Below, in pieces: positions 28,901 to 42,566 of a stretch of DNA of 64,000 nt (its first letter is position 1; each line of letters opens with the position of its first letter). Below the pieces are notes generated by a model. It saw only the letters and a program-made list of their open reading frames with translations, searched no databases and was not told the DNA's origin. A program made the translations under genes and the position numbers. The DNA comes from Closterium sp. NIES-65 (lineage: Eukaryota; Streptophyta; Zygnematophyceae; Desmidiales; Closteriaceae): assembly GCA_948144175.1 (NCBI GenBank), contig CANXME010001298.1, positions 865,114-929,113 of the forward strand, read 5' to 3'.

Positions 28901-31876
28901 TGGGACAAGGAAGAGCGGGAGTGGGGGGAGGGACGGAGTGCGGTAGGGGAAGAGGCGGTAGTAGGGGACCGACTCGTCAAACGTGACGTCCTGGGAGGAC
29001 AGAACACGGCGAGAGGTGGGGTGGTAGAACTGCCACCCAGGCGCGTCAGGGGGGAACCCCAGGAAGACGCAAGGAGCAGCACGAGGGGACAGCTTGTCCG
29101 CATAAAAGTCGCGGACAAACGCCCGAGATCCCCAGACCCGGAATGCCGACGCATCGCCAACCTTCCCCGTCCACAGCAAGGCTGGGGAGGTCTCCGGCCT
29201 GGAGACCCTGGGGTGAAGGTTGAGCTGATGCGCCGCGTACCTGACCGCAAACGGCCACAGAAAATGGGGGGCAACCGCATGCATCATGGACGTACGAGCG
29301 ACGTCCATGACCATGCCAATGCGGCGCTCAGCAATCCCATTTTTCTGCGGTGAGTCCGGAAGCGTGAAGGTCTGACGGATGCCTCGTGCACGACAGTAGG
29401 CTCGCAGAAGGCCAGAGGAGAACTCTCCGCCTCTGTCCGAGTGCAGACGCAGAACAGGAAAGTCCGAGCCAAAGCTCTGCCTGAACTGGAGACGAGCTGC
29501 GCGGATCCAGTCGATCAGCACCTCAGTGACATCACCCTTGCTGCGCAAGGGGAAGACTGTGGTGTAACGCGAGTAGTCGTCAACAACGAGCAGAAAGTAG
29601 CGCTCGTGACCCTGTCCGCGGACGCGGGATGGGCCCCACACGTCCATGTGAAGCGTCTGCAACGGGGCCTCCGTCGAAGGAAAATGGGAGGAGTGAGGGG
29701 CAGCACGCTGGCGCCCCTCGACACAGGGGACACAGGCAGGGCTAGGGCCCTGAGGAAGGGGAGGGAGGGACTGGGGTAGACCAGACACAAGAAGACGGGA
29801 GGCCATGCCTCTGAGCCGAAGCAGAGAGGGGTGACCAAGGCGGTGGTGCCAGAGGAGAGTCTCGTGAGACAGGAGACGACACGAACAGGGGGCAGACTCA
29901 GGACCAGACCTGGACGCTGCAGCAAACACCTGACCCGACGCAGCTACCCTACCAGACTCAGCAACGGGAGGAGACGCAGTGGTTAGTGTGTACAGGCCCG
30001 ACCTCGGCTGACGGGTAAACGTAGCCAGGTGTCGGCCTGTGCTAGCCTCGGTGCAGTGCGTCACTCGCTGGCGCGTAGGAGTGAACTGGTGGACACCCGC
30101 ATCCTGTAGGTCAGCACCACTCACCAGGTTCGTAGAGAACGAGGGGAGGTAGAGACCAGACAGGGTGCCAGAGGGAGCCGCCGGACACGGGAGGACCGTA
30201 GAGAAGCGAGACAGGACAGGACCCCCAGAGGGGTCAGCCAGAGACACCGCAACCGGCCGACTAAGCGACGTGAGTGTGGTGCGGTCCCGAAAGAAGGAGC
30301 GAGAAGCCCCAGAGTCAAGGGTGAAGGTGAGGGAGGCCGAAGCCGACGTAGTACCTGAGAGCGCAGACTCACCAGTACCTGAGGGCGCAGACGCACTGGC
30401 ACCTAGAGCAGCAGCCTCACTGGCACCTAGAGCAGCAGTACCAATGCCCGGGTCGGGCGGGAAACACCGGTAACAATCACCCACATCACTAATAATCACA
30501 GCATACATGGCAGCAAGGATAGCATCAAAGTCAAGATCAAAGATAGCTACGCTTGCCCTAGACAGCTCTCCCCAGCGGGGGATCTCACTGGCCTCCGGGA
30601 ACTGCTGACGCCACGCGTCCGTCAGGCGGCCAAAGCAGCGCTGGGCCGTGTGGGCACCCCCACACTGCTCACACACGCGGTCGCCGGTGCGAAGGACGTA
30701 GGTGCAGGGATCAAAGCCCCCACCACGCTGACGCTGCGTGTACCACTCACGGAGCTGCTGAGGGGACAGGCCCTCATGACCGCGCTGCTGCTGCTGGCGC
30801 GTGGCACCACCAGAGCCACTCCTCTGCGAAGACCCGCGACCAGCTCCACCGCCACCCCCGCTGCCTCTGCCGCCTCCGCCGCCTCCGCTACTGCTGCCGC
30901 CTCCGCCACCGCCTCCACCGCCGCCACCTCCTCCACCGCCGCCTCCACTGCCGCCACCGCCACCACCTCCGCCTCCACTGCCGCCACCAACCCCTCCACC
31001 CCCACCTCCACCCCCACCGCCACCCCCACTCCCCCCACTGCCGCCACCTCCACCTCCACCGCCCCCGCTCGCTCCTCCAGTGCCCTTGCCCCGCTTGCCC
31101 TTGCCAGGGCGGCGTCTCCCGCTAGGGGCAGACGCCGCACCGACCGACTCAAGACCAAGGAGGTCGGCCGCAGCAGCAAAGGCAACAGAGGGCAGAAGGG
31201 GGGAGGGGGAACACCCCTCAAAGATGGGGGTGCGCGGGTCACCACGAGAGGCCCCTACAGCGACAATGCCCTTCTCGGCCGCTAGGAGGGACTTCTCGAG
31301 GAGGTCTACAGTGAGAGTGGTGGGACAGACTGAGAGGAAGTGGTCCCTGACTACGCGAAGGGAGGCAGGGAGAAGAGTGACTATGTAGTAGAGGGTGATG
31401 TACATGGGGGGGGGGTTCTTGGCGCAGAATTCAGCAGGTAGTGCAGCGCGGTAGCGAGCGTCACTAGTGCGGAGGTGCGTAATGAGGTCAGCGACTGTGG
31501 GAAAGGCAGCAAGGTCAGGGAAGAGGTACGGTAGCATGAGACGGCTCAGTGCAGCAGTGGCAGGGGAGGAGTAGCGCGCAACTACAGCGTCGTACAAGGT
31601 CTGAGCACTCTTGTACTGACTAAAGTGCGCACGCTCAGAGGTAGGGAGGTGGCGACGCACAGCAAGACGTGCAGCAGCGTCGCGTGTGGCCCACTGGGAG
31701 CGAACAGTGGCGTCAGCATCAGCAGCAGGGGCAGTGGCAGTGCCAGAGGTGAGGTCAAAGAGAGAGAGACTGTCCGCCCTATCGCAATGTAAGAACAGCT
31801 GCAGGTCATCTAACCAGACCTCAAAGTCAATGGCCCTACCCTCAGCGTCAAAGGCGAGGACACTAGGAGTAGCCAT
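25988..31876 (-). pseudogene. E5 copia family-A polyprotein, about one break
   Basis: The ATG gives MATPSVLAFDAEGR. The domain order equals E3: Gag, Gly/Ser block, knuckle (CTYVLRTGDR..CGGAHTAQRC), protease FTLDSGASRSFF, integrase zinc finger and core (HMDVWGPSRV, HSDRGGEFSS, NGIAERRIG), PGGAE-type repeats, Pro-rich linker, RT and RNase H (GHADASWAKD, YVDNKAMLAL). It is very similar to E3 through RT/RNase H and differs mainly in repeat lengths. Regarded as a fossil with about one break. Confidence 0.9.
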
Positions 31877-31949
31877 GACCCTAGACGACCAGTAGTGCAA
31901 ACAGTAGGGTGGGGGGGCAGTGCAGTACAGTGACAAAAGGAGCTGTGCT

Positions 31950-32880
31950 CACCGGACTTTGCAGGTCGGGCGGCTCGGAAGAAGGGCGGCTCGAACGCTC
32001 GGCGGCTCGGCTACTGGGCTGCTCGGCGGCTTGGTTGCTCTGCGGCTCGGCTGCTGGGCTGCTCGGCGGCTCGGCTGCGGCTCGGCTGCTGGGCTGCTCG
32101 GCGGCTCGGTGGGGGGCGGCTCGGCGATGCAGCAGGTGACGGGCAGGGACAGGCGGCGCACGGGCGGCGAAGAGCCGGGACAGGCGGCTTGGGGCCGGGG
32201 CGGGTACCGCACGGGCGGCGACGGGCCGGGGCAGCTGCGCGGGGCCGGGACTGGCGGCGCACGGGCGGCGTGGGGCCGGGACGGGCGGCGTACGGGCGGC
32301 GTGGGGCTGGGACGGTGGCGCGCGGCCGGGACGGGCGGCGCACGGGCGGCGTGGGGCCGGGACGGCGGCGCGGGGCCGGGACGGGCGGCGCACGAGCGGC
32401 GTGGGGCCGGGACGGCGGTGCGCGGCCGGGACGGGCGGCGCACGGGCGACGTGGGCCCGGGACGGGCGGCGCACGGGCGGCGACGGGCCGGGGCAGCGGC
32501 GCGCGGCCGGGACGGGCAGTGCACAGGCAGCGTGGGGCCGGGTCGGGCGGCGCACGGGCGGCGTGGGGCCGGGACGGGCGGCGCACGGGCGTCGACGGGC
32601 CGGAGCAGCGGCGCGCGGCCGGGACGGGCGGCGCACAGGCGGCGTGGGGCCGGGACGGGCGGCGCACGGGCGGCGTGGGGCCGGGACGGCGGCGCGCGGC
32701 CGGGACGGGCGGTGCACGGGCGGCGTGGGGCCGAGACGGGCGGCGCACGGGCGTCGACGGGCCGGGGCAGCGGCGCGCGGCCGGGACGGGCGGCGCACAG
32801 GCGACGTGGGGCCGGGACGGCGACGTGGGGCCGGGACGGGCGGCGCACGGCCGTCTAAGGGCCGGGACAGGTGGCTAAAG
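31950..32880 (-). repeat. GC-rich 5' leader repeats of E5
   Basis: About 0.9 kb, mainly a degenerate unit built on GGGACGGGCGGCGCACGGGC and GGCGTGGGGCC, with a CGGCTCGGCTGCTGGGCTGC segment near 31,960-32,120. It opens long false frames on both strands (Arg/Pro/Gly-rich), which are rejected as genes. Confidence 0.88.
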
Positions 32881-33005
32881 GGGCCACTAGGGGCCTAGAG
32901 AGAGGGGAGCGCGACTCGGGCAAGGGTAGAGTGCGCTCCGGGCAGGAAAAAAAAAAGACGGTGGGCCCTAGGAACAGTTCCCACGAGGGAACCTGCTCGA
33001 TACCA

Positions 33006-33137
33006 TGAGAAAACTGAAACGAGAATGAATGAACTATGAATGAAGTGAGTACAAATAGGAAACCCTAATTGGGTTGTACCCCCTATGGGATACCCCACTA
33101 TAGCCTACACAACAGCATAAGCTATAATGTTATGACA
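33006..33137 (-). repeat. 5' LTR of E5
   Basis: 132-bp partner of 25,645-25,776, preceded on the left by a primer site (TGGTATCGAGCAGG on the minus strand). Confidence 0.93.
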
Positions 33138-35402
33138 GGCAACACCGACTACGACACCAATCGCGGGTCCTTCAACGACACCAGTTCTCATCGACGATAC
33201 TCCACCGACTCCTGCGCAGCAGTTGACTCCCACTCCACGCAAAGTTCACAGAAGCGCCAACCTCACCGCGGGATTTTACTCCAACTCCGATCTGTACAGG
33301 CGATCACCCAGACATCGCGCCAGCGAATCAATCTGGCAAGCAAGGATGGGACACCCGAGCAACACAGCATTAAGCAACACGATAAGAGCTGGAGTACTCG
33401 ACAAAGACTCACTGCTACTACACGACGGCAGAGAACTTCAACGAGTTCGCAGAACATGTTTTACCTGCCCTGAAGCCGACTTACCCCATCAGCCGTTCGT
33501 CTCTCACCACAACCCGAACGCACCTGCATACATACCACTGGAGAAGGTTTACAGTGACATAACTGTTCAACCGTGAAAGCGGACAAGGAGCCTACAACTA
33601 CGTCATCACGTTCATAGACGCCGCCACCCGATACGTCTGGCACCTCAACCTTCCGAGCCGCGACATGGCTTTTGAAGCTTTCGTCACCTGGCTTCCAGTA
33701 GCAGAAAGGGAATCAGGAGTGAAGCTGAAAATCTTCTAGTCAGACGGAAGAGGAAAATATCAGTCACAGCGATTCACGCAGTACTTGGCAGAGAGAGGCA
33801 TCAAGCGACTCATCTCGCTTCCCTACGCTCATCAGCAACAAGGCGTGGCAGAAAGAATGAACAGGACCCTCCTGAACACCATGCGCAAGCTGCTACGTGG
33901 CATGCGGCTACCCAACCACCAGTGGCCCAAGGTGATGGATCACGCTGTCATGCTGCACAACTCTCGTCATCATCACTCCCGAACAACGCATCACCGCATC
34001 TCCTGTGGACAGGAAAATTGGGCAGCACAAAAATGTTACGAATGTTTGGCTGCATGGTACAGTACCGACCCCCAGCTGCACGAGCCGGATGATTCTCCCA
34101 ACGCGCACAGTCGGGGCTACACCTGGGCATCGAAAAACACTACAACGCATGGAAGATTTTTTACGTCCACACAAAGGAAACAGTAGCAGCACTTGATGTC
34201 ATTTTCTATTAATGACTCACACTTGAGACGTACCTGGACAACCTGGAAGCTGAACAAGATGTCACGGGCGGATTTTGAGGGGACCGAGCCTTTGCTTCGG
34301 CAGCAGATGAAGCTGACTGGGACGAGCAGAACGTGGAGGAGCTTCGGAGGAAGCCGGACCTCTCCCATACTGCTCAGTGGACATTCCCATGGATGACAAC
34401 AACCCTCGCGAAAGTGTTAACGCCGAAGTCTACTACGACTTCGCCGACAACGGTTACGTTACCCCCCAGCCGGTCGACACCAATGTCTCCGAACGCATAG
34501 GGCCCAACTTCCACCCTGATCCACAAGTGGGAGATGAAGCAGCTTATCTCGAGGACGCAAACCTTCCCCGCAACACACAGAGTGGGCTGCAGATACTCGG
34601 ACTCGTCACCGCCGTCCACGGAGCAGCACCACCTAAGGAGCCTGCCACAATTCAGCAGGCTCTGGGGGGGGGGGGAACACAAGGAAAAATGGCGCCTGGC
34701 TATGGACAAGGAATTAAAGGTGCTGGAAAAACGCAACACCTGGAAGGTCGTACCCATCGGAGTGGCACCAAGACAATACTCACCGGGAAGTGGGTTTTCC
34801 GCGTGAAAACAAAGGCAGATGGAACCATCGACAAGTTTAAAGCACGCTGGGTCGTACGCGGTTTCGACCAAGAGCACGAACGAGACTTCATCAAAACATT
34901 CGCGCGGGTCAGCCGACACACCTCACTGTGGATTCTCCTCGCGATAGCTGCCATGAAGCGAAAGAAGCTCCGACAAATCGATGTCGCCAACGCCTTTCTC
35001 TACACTCCCGTTGATGCTAAGATTTTCGTCGAGCAACCGCATGGCTCTAACGCAGACCCTAATCATGTCAGTCAGTTGCTGAAATCCATGTACAGTATCA
35101 AGCAAGCTCCAAGGCTGTGGCAGCAGTACCTACACGCCCGACTAATCCGCATCGGATTCCGCCAACTACGGCACGAACAAGGCATGTACCAACTCACGAA
35201 AGGCACCGACTACATCCTGCTCATCATCTACGTGGACGATCTGCTCTACATCGGCTCGACCGACGGCATCACGATCTGGTTCGAAGGGGAGCTGCAGCGG
35301 GATCTCACACTCACCGTCTCCTCCACCGTAACATAGTATCTCGGGCTCAACATACAAGAAGGAGAGAACGCGATCTACCTTAGCGCCGCGAAATACGCCG
35401 AC

Positions 35403-35534
35403 TGTCAGAACATTATAACTTATGCATATTGTGTAGGCTATAGTGGGGTAGCCCAAAAGGGGCACAACCCAATTAGGGTTAGTACTTGTACTCAGTTCAT
35501 TCTTAGTTTATTCATTCTCGTTCACACTTTCTCA
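35403..35534 (+). repeat. 5' LTR of E6
   Basis: TGTCAGAACATTATAAC...CACTTTCTCA, 132 bp, followed directly by the primer site. Confidence 0.92.
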
Positions 35535-35589
35535 TGGTATCGAGCAGGTTCCCCTGTGGAATCTGTTCATAGGGCCCACCGATCACTTT

Positions 35590-36600
35590 TGTTTTCCTGC
35601 CCGGGGCGTGTCCTGCCCCTGCCCGAAGCGCGCCTAGGGTCGCGCCCTTCCTAGCGGCCCAGTCGCGTCCCCTTAGCGACCCGTCGCGCCGCCCTTAGCG
35701 GCCCGTCGTGCCGCCCTTACTGTCGCGGCGCGCAGCCCTAACGGCCGCGTCGAGCCGCCCGTTCACCAGCGGCCCCGTCGCCGCCCTAGTAGCGGCCCGT
35801 CGCCGCCTTCCTCACGGCCCCGCCGTCTCGCTACACGGCCCCGCCGCTCTCGCCTGCGGCCCGCCACCCTCAACTGCGGCTCCGCCGCCCTCAACTGCTG
35901 CGGCCCCTGCCGCCCTTCTCTGCGGCCTCGCCGCCCTCTGCTGCGGCCCCGCCGCCCTCAACTGCGGCCCCACCGCCCCCTGCTGCGGCCCCGCCGCTCC
36001 CATCTGCTGCTCCACCGCTTTCACCTACGGCCCCGCCGCTCTCAGCTGCGGCCCCGCCACGTTCACATGCGGCCCAGCCGCCCTCTGCTACGGCCCCGCC
36101 ACTCTCAGCTGCGGCCCCGTCGCTTTCACCTGCGGCCCCGCTGCCCTCTGCTGCGGCCCCGCCGCCCTCTGCTACGGCCCCGCCGCATTCCCCTGCGGCC
36201 CCACCGCCCTCTGCTGCGGCCCCGCCGCTCTCAGCTGCGGCCCCGCCGCTTTCATCCCCGGCCCCGCCGCCCTCTGCTGCGGTCCCGCCACTCTCATCTG
36301 CGGTCCCGCCGCTCTCTACTGCTGCCCGACCCGCCCCACCCAGCCGATCGCCGCGCCGCCCTGCAGCAGCACCGCGGAGCCGCCCGGGCAGCCGAGCAGC
36401 CGGACAGCCGAGCCGCCGGACCGCCCAGCAGCCGGACAGCCGAGCCGCCCAGCAGCCGAGCCGCCCAGCAGCCAAGCCGCCGTACAGTCGAGCCGCCGGG
36501 CCGCCGAGCCGCACTGCAGCCGAGCCGCCCAGCCGCCCAGTCGCCGAGCCGCCGAGCTCCGGAGCCGTCCAACTGCCGAGCCGCCCGAGCTATCTGTCCG
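35590..36600 (+). repeat. GC-rich 5' leader repeats of E6
   Basis: A degenerate 24-bp unit (TGCGGCCCCGCCGCCCTCTGC-like) runs from about 35,830 to 36,320, then AGCCGCCCAGCAGCCGAGC-type units to about 36,590. It lies between the primer site and the Gag start. The apparent Cys/Gly/Pro-rich protein across it is a composition artefact. Confidence 0.87.
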
Positions 36601-36667
36601 GTGAGCACAGTGCCTCTTTTACTACACTGCCCCCACCATACTGTTGCACTGCTAGTCTCCTGTAGTC

Positions 36668-39600
36668 ATGGCTACCCCTAGTGTCCTCGCTTTTGACGCT
36701 GAGGGTCGAGCCATTGACTTTGAGGTCTGGGTAGATGACCTGCAGCTGTTCTTACAGTGCGATAGGGCAGACGGTCTCTCTCTCTTTGACCTCACCTCTG
36801 GCGCCTCTCCTGCCCCTGCTGCTGATGCTGACGCCACTGTTCGCTCCTAGTGGGCCACGCGCGACGCTGCTTCACGTCTTGCCGTGCGTCGCCACCTCCC
36901 TACCTCCGAGCGTGCGCACTTTAGCCAGTACAAGAGTGCTCAGAACTTGTACGATGCTGTAGTTGCGCGCTACTCCTCCCCTGCCACTGCTGCACTGAGC
37001 CGTCTCATGCTACCGTACCTCTTCCCTGACCTTGCTGCCTTTCCCACAGTCGCTGACCTCATTACGCACCTCCGCACTAGTGACACTCGCTACCGCGCTG
37101 CGCTTCCTGCTGACTTCTGCGCCAAGAACCCCCCCCCCCCATGTACATCACCCTCTACTGCATAGTCACTCGCCTCCTTGACTCACTTCGCGTAGTCAGG
37201 GACCACTTTCTCTCAGTCTGTCCCACCACTCTCACTGTTGACCTCCTCGAGAAGTCCCTCCTCGCGGCCGAGAAGAGCATAGTCGCTGTAGGGGCCTCTC
37301 GTGGTGACCCGCGCACCCCCATCTTTGAGGGGTGTTCCCCCTCCCCCCATCTGCCCTCTGTTGCCTCTTCTGCTACGGCCGACCTCCTTGGGCTTGAGTT
37401 GGTCGGTGCGGCGTCTGCCCCTAGCGGGCGACGCCGCCTGGCAAGGGCAAGGGGGGCAAGGGCACTGGAGGAGCGAGCGGGGGCGGTGGAGGTGGAGGTG
37501 GAGGCAGCGGGGGGAGTGGGGGTGGTGGTGGGAGTGCAGGTGGGGGTGGAGGTGTTGGTGGCGGCAGTGGAGGCGGAGGCGGCGGCGGCGTTGGAAGTGG
37601 GAGCGGAGGTAGCGGAGGTGGTGGCAGTGGAGGAGGCGGCGGAGGCGGCGGCAGTAGCGGAGGTGGCGGAGGCGGTGGAGGCGGCGGGGGTGGCGGTGGA
37701 GCTGGTCGCGGGTCTATGCAGAGGAGTGGCTCCGGTGGTAGTCAGCGCCAGCAGCAGCAGCGCGGTCGTGAGACCCCGTCTCCTCAGCAGCTCCGTGAGT
37801 GGTACACTGCACGCCAGCAGGGTGGGGGTTTTGGTCCGTGCACCTACGTCCTGCGCACCGGCGACCGTGCGGGTGAGCAGTGTGGGGGTGCGCACCCCAC
37901 CCAGCACTGCTTTGGCCGCCTGACGGACGCGTGGCGTCGCCAGTTCCCGGAGGCCACAGAGATCCCTCGCTGGGGCGAGCTGTCTAGGGCGGGAGTTGCT
38001 ATCTATGATCTTGATTTTGATGCTATTCTTTCTGCCATGTATGCTGTGTCTATTAGTGATGAGGGTGACTGTTACCGGTGTTTCCCGCCCGATCCGGGCA
38101 TTCAGACTGCTGCTCTAGGTACTGGTGAGGCGACTGCCCTAGGTGCTTGCGACGCTGCTGCTCTAGGTGCTAGTGCGTCTGCGTCCTGAGGTGCTGGTGA
38201 GTCTGCTCTCGCAGGTACTGCGTCGGCTTCGGCCTCCCTCACATTCACCCTTGACTCTGGGGCTTCTCGCTCCTTCTTCCGGGACCGCACCACACTCACG
38301 CCGCTTAGTTGGCCGGTTGCGGTGTCTCTCGCTGACCCCTCTGGGGGTCCTGTCCCGTCTCACTTCTCCACAGTCCTCTCATGTTCGGCGGCTCCCTCTG
38401 GCACCCTGTCTGGTCTCTACCTCCCCTCGTTCTCTACGAACCTGGTGAGTGGTGCTGACCTACAGGATGGGGGAGTACACTAGTTCACTCCTGCGCGTTA
38501 GCGGGTGACGCACTGCACAGAGGCTAGCACAGGCCGACACCTGGCTACGTTTACCCCTCAGCCGGGGTCGAGCCTGTACACACTGACCACAGCGTCTCCT
38601 CCTGTTGTTGAGTCTGGTAGGGTCGCTGCGTCGGGTCAGGTGTTTGCTGCAGCGTCCAGGTCTGGTCCTGAGTCTGCCCCCTGTTCGTGTCGTCTCCTGT
38701 CTCACGAGACTCTCCTCTGGCACCACCGCCTTGGTCACCCCTCTCTGCTTCGGCTCAGAGGCATGGCCTCCCGTCTTCTTGTGTCTGGTCTCCCCCGGTC
38801 CCTCCCTCCCCTTCCTCAGGGCCCTGGCCCTACGTGTGTCCCCTGTGTCGAGGGGCGCCAGCGTGCTGCCCCTCACTCCTCCCAGTTTCCTCCAACAGAG
38901 GCCCCGTTGCAGACGCTTCACATGGACGTGTGGGGCCCAGCCCGCGTCCGTGGACAGGGTCACGAGCGCTACTTTCTGCTCGTTGTTGACGACTACTCGC
39001 GTTACACCGCAGTCTTCCCCTTGCGAAGCAAGGGTGATGTCACTGAGGTGCTGATCGACTGGATCTGCACAGCTCGTCTCCAGCTCAGGCAGAGCTTTGG
39101 CTCGGACTTTCCTGTTCTGCGTCTGCACTCGGACAAAGGCGGAGAGTTCTCTTCTGGCCTTCTGAGAGCCTACTGTCGCGCACGAGGAATCCGTCAGACC
39201 TTCACACTTCCGGACTCCCCGCAGCAAAATGGGATTGCTGAGTGCCGAATTGGCATGGTCATGGACGTCGCTCGTACGTCTATGATGCATGCGGCTGCTC
39301 CCCATTTTCTGTGGCCGTTTGCAGTGAGGTACGCCCCCAGGGTCTCCAGGCCGGAGACCTCCTCAGCCTTGCTGTGGACGGGGAAGGTTGGCGATGCGTT
39401 AGCGTTCCGGGTCTGGGGATCTCGGGCATTTGTCCGCGACTTGTCTGCGGACAAGCTGTCCCCTCGTGCTGCTCCTTGCGTCTTCCTGGGGTTCCCCCCT
39501 GACGCGCCTGGGTGGCAGTTCTACCACCCCACCTCTCGCCGTGTTCTGTCTTCCCAGGACGTCACGTTTGACGAGACAGTCCCCTACTACCGCCTCTTCC

Positions 39601-42566
39601 CCTACCGCACTCCGTCCCTCCCCCCGCCGCCACTCTTCCTTGTACTAGGTCCCCCTCCGATAGACCCCCTCCCCCCTCAGGGTCCGTCCCCTTCAGGTGT
39701 GTCCCAGGTAGACGCAGTTGAGCCTGTCGAGGTCACTGGTGACTCTGGTGCTGCTGAGGGTGCTGAGCCTGGGGGTGCTGAGCCTGGGGGTGCTGAGACT
39801 GGGGGTGCTGAGCCTGGGGGTGCTGAGCCTGGGGGTGCTGAGCCTGGGGGTGCTGAGCCTGGGGGTGCTCAGCCTGGGGGTGCTGAGCCTGGGGGTGCTG
39901 AGCCTGGGGGTATTGAGCCAGGGGGTGCTGAGCCTGGGGGTGCTGAGCTTGGAGGTGCTCAGCCTGGGGGTTCTCCGGGTGCTTCGTCTCTGCGGGAGCC
40001 ACTCTCTCTACAGGAGCTGCGCGAGTGGTTTGCCCGGCGCTGGAGGCGTGCTGCTGGTGCTGGAGGTTCTTCGGCTCCTGAGGGTGCTGCTGTCGCGGGT
40101 CTCGGAGGTGCTCGTACTGGGAGTGCTGGAGCTGCTGGGCCTGCGGGTGCGACCGGAGCTGGTGCTGCTGAGGGTGTTGGAGCTGGGACTACTGCTGGCG
40201 GTCCTACTGCGGGTTCTTCTGGCGCTGCTGGAGGTGCAGCTAGAGCGGGTGCTCCTGCTGGGGGTACTGGTGCTGTACCTGCTGTGTCTGGCGTCACCGC
40301 GCGGCCTCGGCCGTACTTCGTTCCGCTCCTTCAGCAGGTTCTTGGTCTCCCGCCTTCTACTGGTCCTCCTCCTCCTTTAGAGTGTCCACAGCCAGTCCCG
40401 TCACAGTTACAGTTGCCCCCTACCTCCCCTTTGCCTGCTCCTTCTCCCTACACTGGTCCTACTGGAGGTCTTACTGAGCGTCGTGAGCCTGCGTCTCGCC
40501 CTGCGTCGCCTGTCCGTGCTGCTCGCGCTAGTGGTCGTGGTTCGCGTCAGCGTCCTCCTCCTGTCCCTGGCACGCACAGGATGTCTCTGCGTCCATCCAC
40601 TGCTCCTCTGCGTGCCCCTTTGCCTTCTCCTCCTGAGTCCTCTCTTCCTGCTTTTGCCGACCCGGAGTCGGACTCTATTCGTGCTGCCAGTCCTACTGTC
40701 ACGCGTCTCCTGGCTACTGTCGTCACTGACCCTTCTTTCGAGTCCACTGCTGCGTCTGCCCTAGTTGTTGAGCTCGTCGACTTTGCTGCTCGCTGTCGCC
40801 TAGACTACGCTGCTAGTCTTGTTGCTGAGTCTGAGTCTGTCTGTCCTCCGTCCATCGGGGGTGAGTGTGCCCTTGGCACGGACGTCCTTGAGGACAGGCA
40901 GGAGGAGTTCCAGTGCTTGGCCGCTGCTTCACCTCATCTCGTGTCCGTACTGCTTACCCTTGAGGGAGACCCGGATGCACTTGACATCCCGACTCCGCGC
41001 TCTTACGCGGAGGCGATAGAGGGTCCCTACTCCTCTCAGTGGCAGGCAGCTATGGATGCAGAGATGGCTTCCTGTAAGTCCACAGGCACCTACGTTGACG
41101 CTGTCCCCCCTCCTGGGGCGAACATCGTCAGTGGCATGTGGATCTTCAGGGTGAAGCGGCCGCCGGGTTCTCCGCCTGTCTTCAATGCGCGTTACGTGGC
41201 TCGTGGCTTCAGTCAGCGGCAGGGAGTTGACTACTTTCAGACCTTCTCCCCCACCCCGAAGATGACCACTCTTCGGGTACTGCTGCACGTTGCTGCTCAC
41301 CGTGACTACGAGCTGCACTCTCTTGACTTCAGCACTGCTTTCTTGCAGGGCAGCCTGCACGAGGAGATCTGGCTGCGCCGCCCACCTGGCTTCACTGGGT
41401 CTTTCCCTCCTGGTACCCAGTGGAGTCTCCGGCGTCCAGTCTACGGTCTCCGCCACGCGCCACGTGAGTGGCACGACACACTGAGGACTACGCTTGCGGC
41501 TCTTGGGTTTGCTCCTTCTACTGCCGACCCGTCGCTGTTTCTGTGAACCGACACCTCTCTGCCGCCGTTCTACATCCTCGTGTACGTCGACGACTTGGTC
41601 TTTGCCACAGCTGACACTGCTGGACTCGCCCACGTGAAGTCCGAGCTGCAGAAAAGACACACGTGCACAGACTTGGGTGAACTGCGCAGCTACCTTGGCT
41701 TGCAGATCACCCGGGACAGAGCACGCCGCACCATTACCCTGACTCACTCACACATGGTGCAGCAGGTCCTTCAGCGCTTCGGCTTCACGTACTCCTCGCC
41801 TCAGGCCACTCCTCTGCCTACTCGCCACTCGCTCTCAGCTCTGCCTTCAGATGAGTCCGTAGAGTCGAGTGGCCCGTATCCAGAGCTTGTTGGCTGCCTC
41901 ATGTACCTGATGACCTGCACACGACCTGACCTTGCATACCCTCTTAGCATTCTCGCACGCTATGTTGCTCCTGGGAGACACCGACCAGAGCACATGGCTG
42001 CAGCGAAGAGGGTGTTGCGCTACTTGTGCAGTACGTCGGGCATGGGGCTAGTGCTTGGAGGGCGTAGTCTAGTGGTCCTCAGTGGGCACGCGGACGCTTC
42101 TTTGGCTGACGACCAGGCTACACATCGGTCGTCACAGGGTTACACCTTCAGCCTTGGTTCCGGCTCTGTTTTGTGGCGGGCTACTCGCTCGTCTTCTGTT
42201 CTCGGCTCCAGTTGTGAGGCTGAGATCTACGCCGGGGCCATGGCTGCACAGAAGCTTCGCTGGCTCACCTACCTGCTGACCGACCTTGGAGAGCCGCCTC
42301 GTTCTCCTCCAGTCCTGTACGTAGACAACAAGGCCATGCTGGCCTTGTGTCGAGAGCAGAGACTGGAGCACAGAACAAAGCACATTGCTCTTCGCTACTT
42401 CCTTGCTCGTGAGCTACAGCAGCGTGGTCAGTTGCGGCTTGCGTACGTGGCCTCTGAGGCCAGCACTGCTGATGTTTTCACCAAGGCACTTGCGCCTTGT
42501 GATCATCAGCGCTTCTGCACGCAGCTGGGTCTTGTGCCTGTCTTTCCTCACTTGCTCACCTCGTGA
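36668..42566 (+). pseudogene. E6 copia family-A polyprotein remnant
   Basis: The ATG gives MATPSVLAFDAEGRAIDFEV. Gag, Gly-rich block (37,440-37,710), knuckle (CTYVLRTGDR..CGGAHPTQHC, about 37,840-37,915), protease (TLDSGASRSFF, about 38,250), integrase (HMDVWGPARV about 38,920; HSDKGGEFSS about 39,130), PGGAE repeats (39,765-39,975), RT (YVDDLVF about 41,590) and RNase H follow in normal order. Several breaks are present; the right-hand two thirds are well preserved. Confidence 0.88.

Larger units (their letters stand above)
25645..33137 (-). mobile_element. E5: Ty1/copia family-A element, nearly whole
   Basis: 7,493 bp with 132-bp LTRs (25,645-25,776 and 33,006-33,137) differing at 3 positions (2.3%). 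The target duplication GGCAA flanks it (25,640-25,644 and 33,138-33,142). The uninterrupted pre-insertion site survives in the second copy of the B segment near 43,615-43,625, which confirms both boundaries. Primer site, GC-rich leader, polyprotein, purine tract and LTRs are all present. The polyprotein has about one break. Confidence 0.95.
24840..35402 (+). pseudogene. element B protease-integrase-RT region, first copy
   Basis: Excluding E5 this is about 3 kb. It holds a protease-like segment with a DSCYGQHM stretch (about 24,990), a pre-integrase segment (LIQHQSTNGDE-type frame, about 25,190), CAG/CAAC-rich imperfect repeats (25,475-25,640), an integrase zinc finger (GHPSNTALSNTIRAG...CFTC, 33,350-33,475), the integrase core (HQQQGVAERMNRTL, about 33,830) and RT (GKWVFRVKTKADG, IDVANAFLY, IYVDDLLYIGS; 34,780-35,260). 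It is cut by E6 at 35,403. Copy 2 lies at 42,899-47,232. Several breaks; fossil. Confidence 0.8.

Noticed and set aside
31881-32898. Arg/Pro/Gly-rich frames of 200-312 codons on both strands in the E5 leader
   Set aside because: GC-rich tandem repeats open all frames; no domain, no start context, and the position is the untranslated leader of E5.
35708-36604. Cys/Gly/Pro-rich 298-codon frame
   Set aside because: Leader repeat of E6; the same region in other family-A copies has no such protein.
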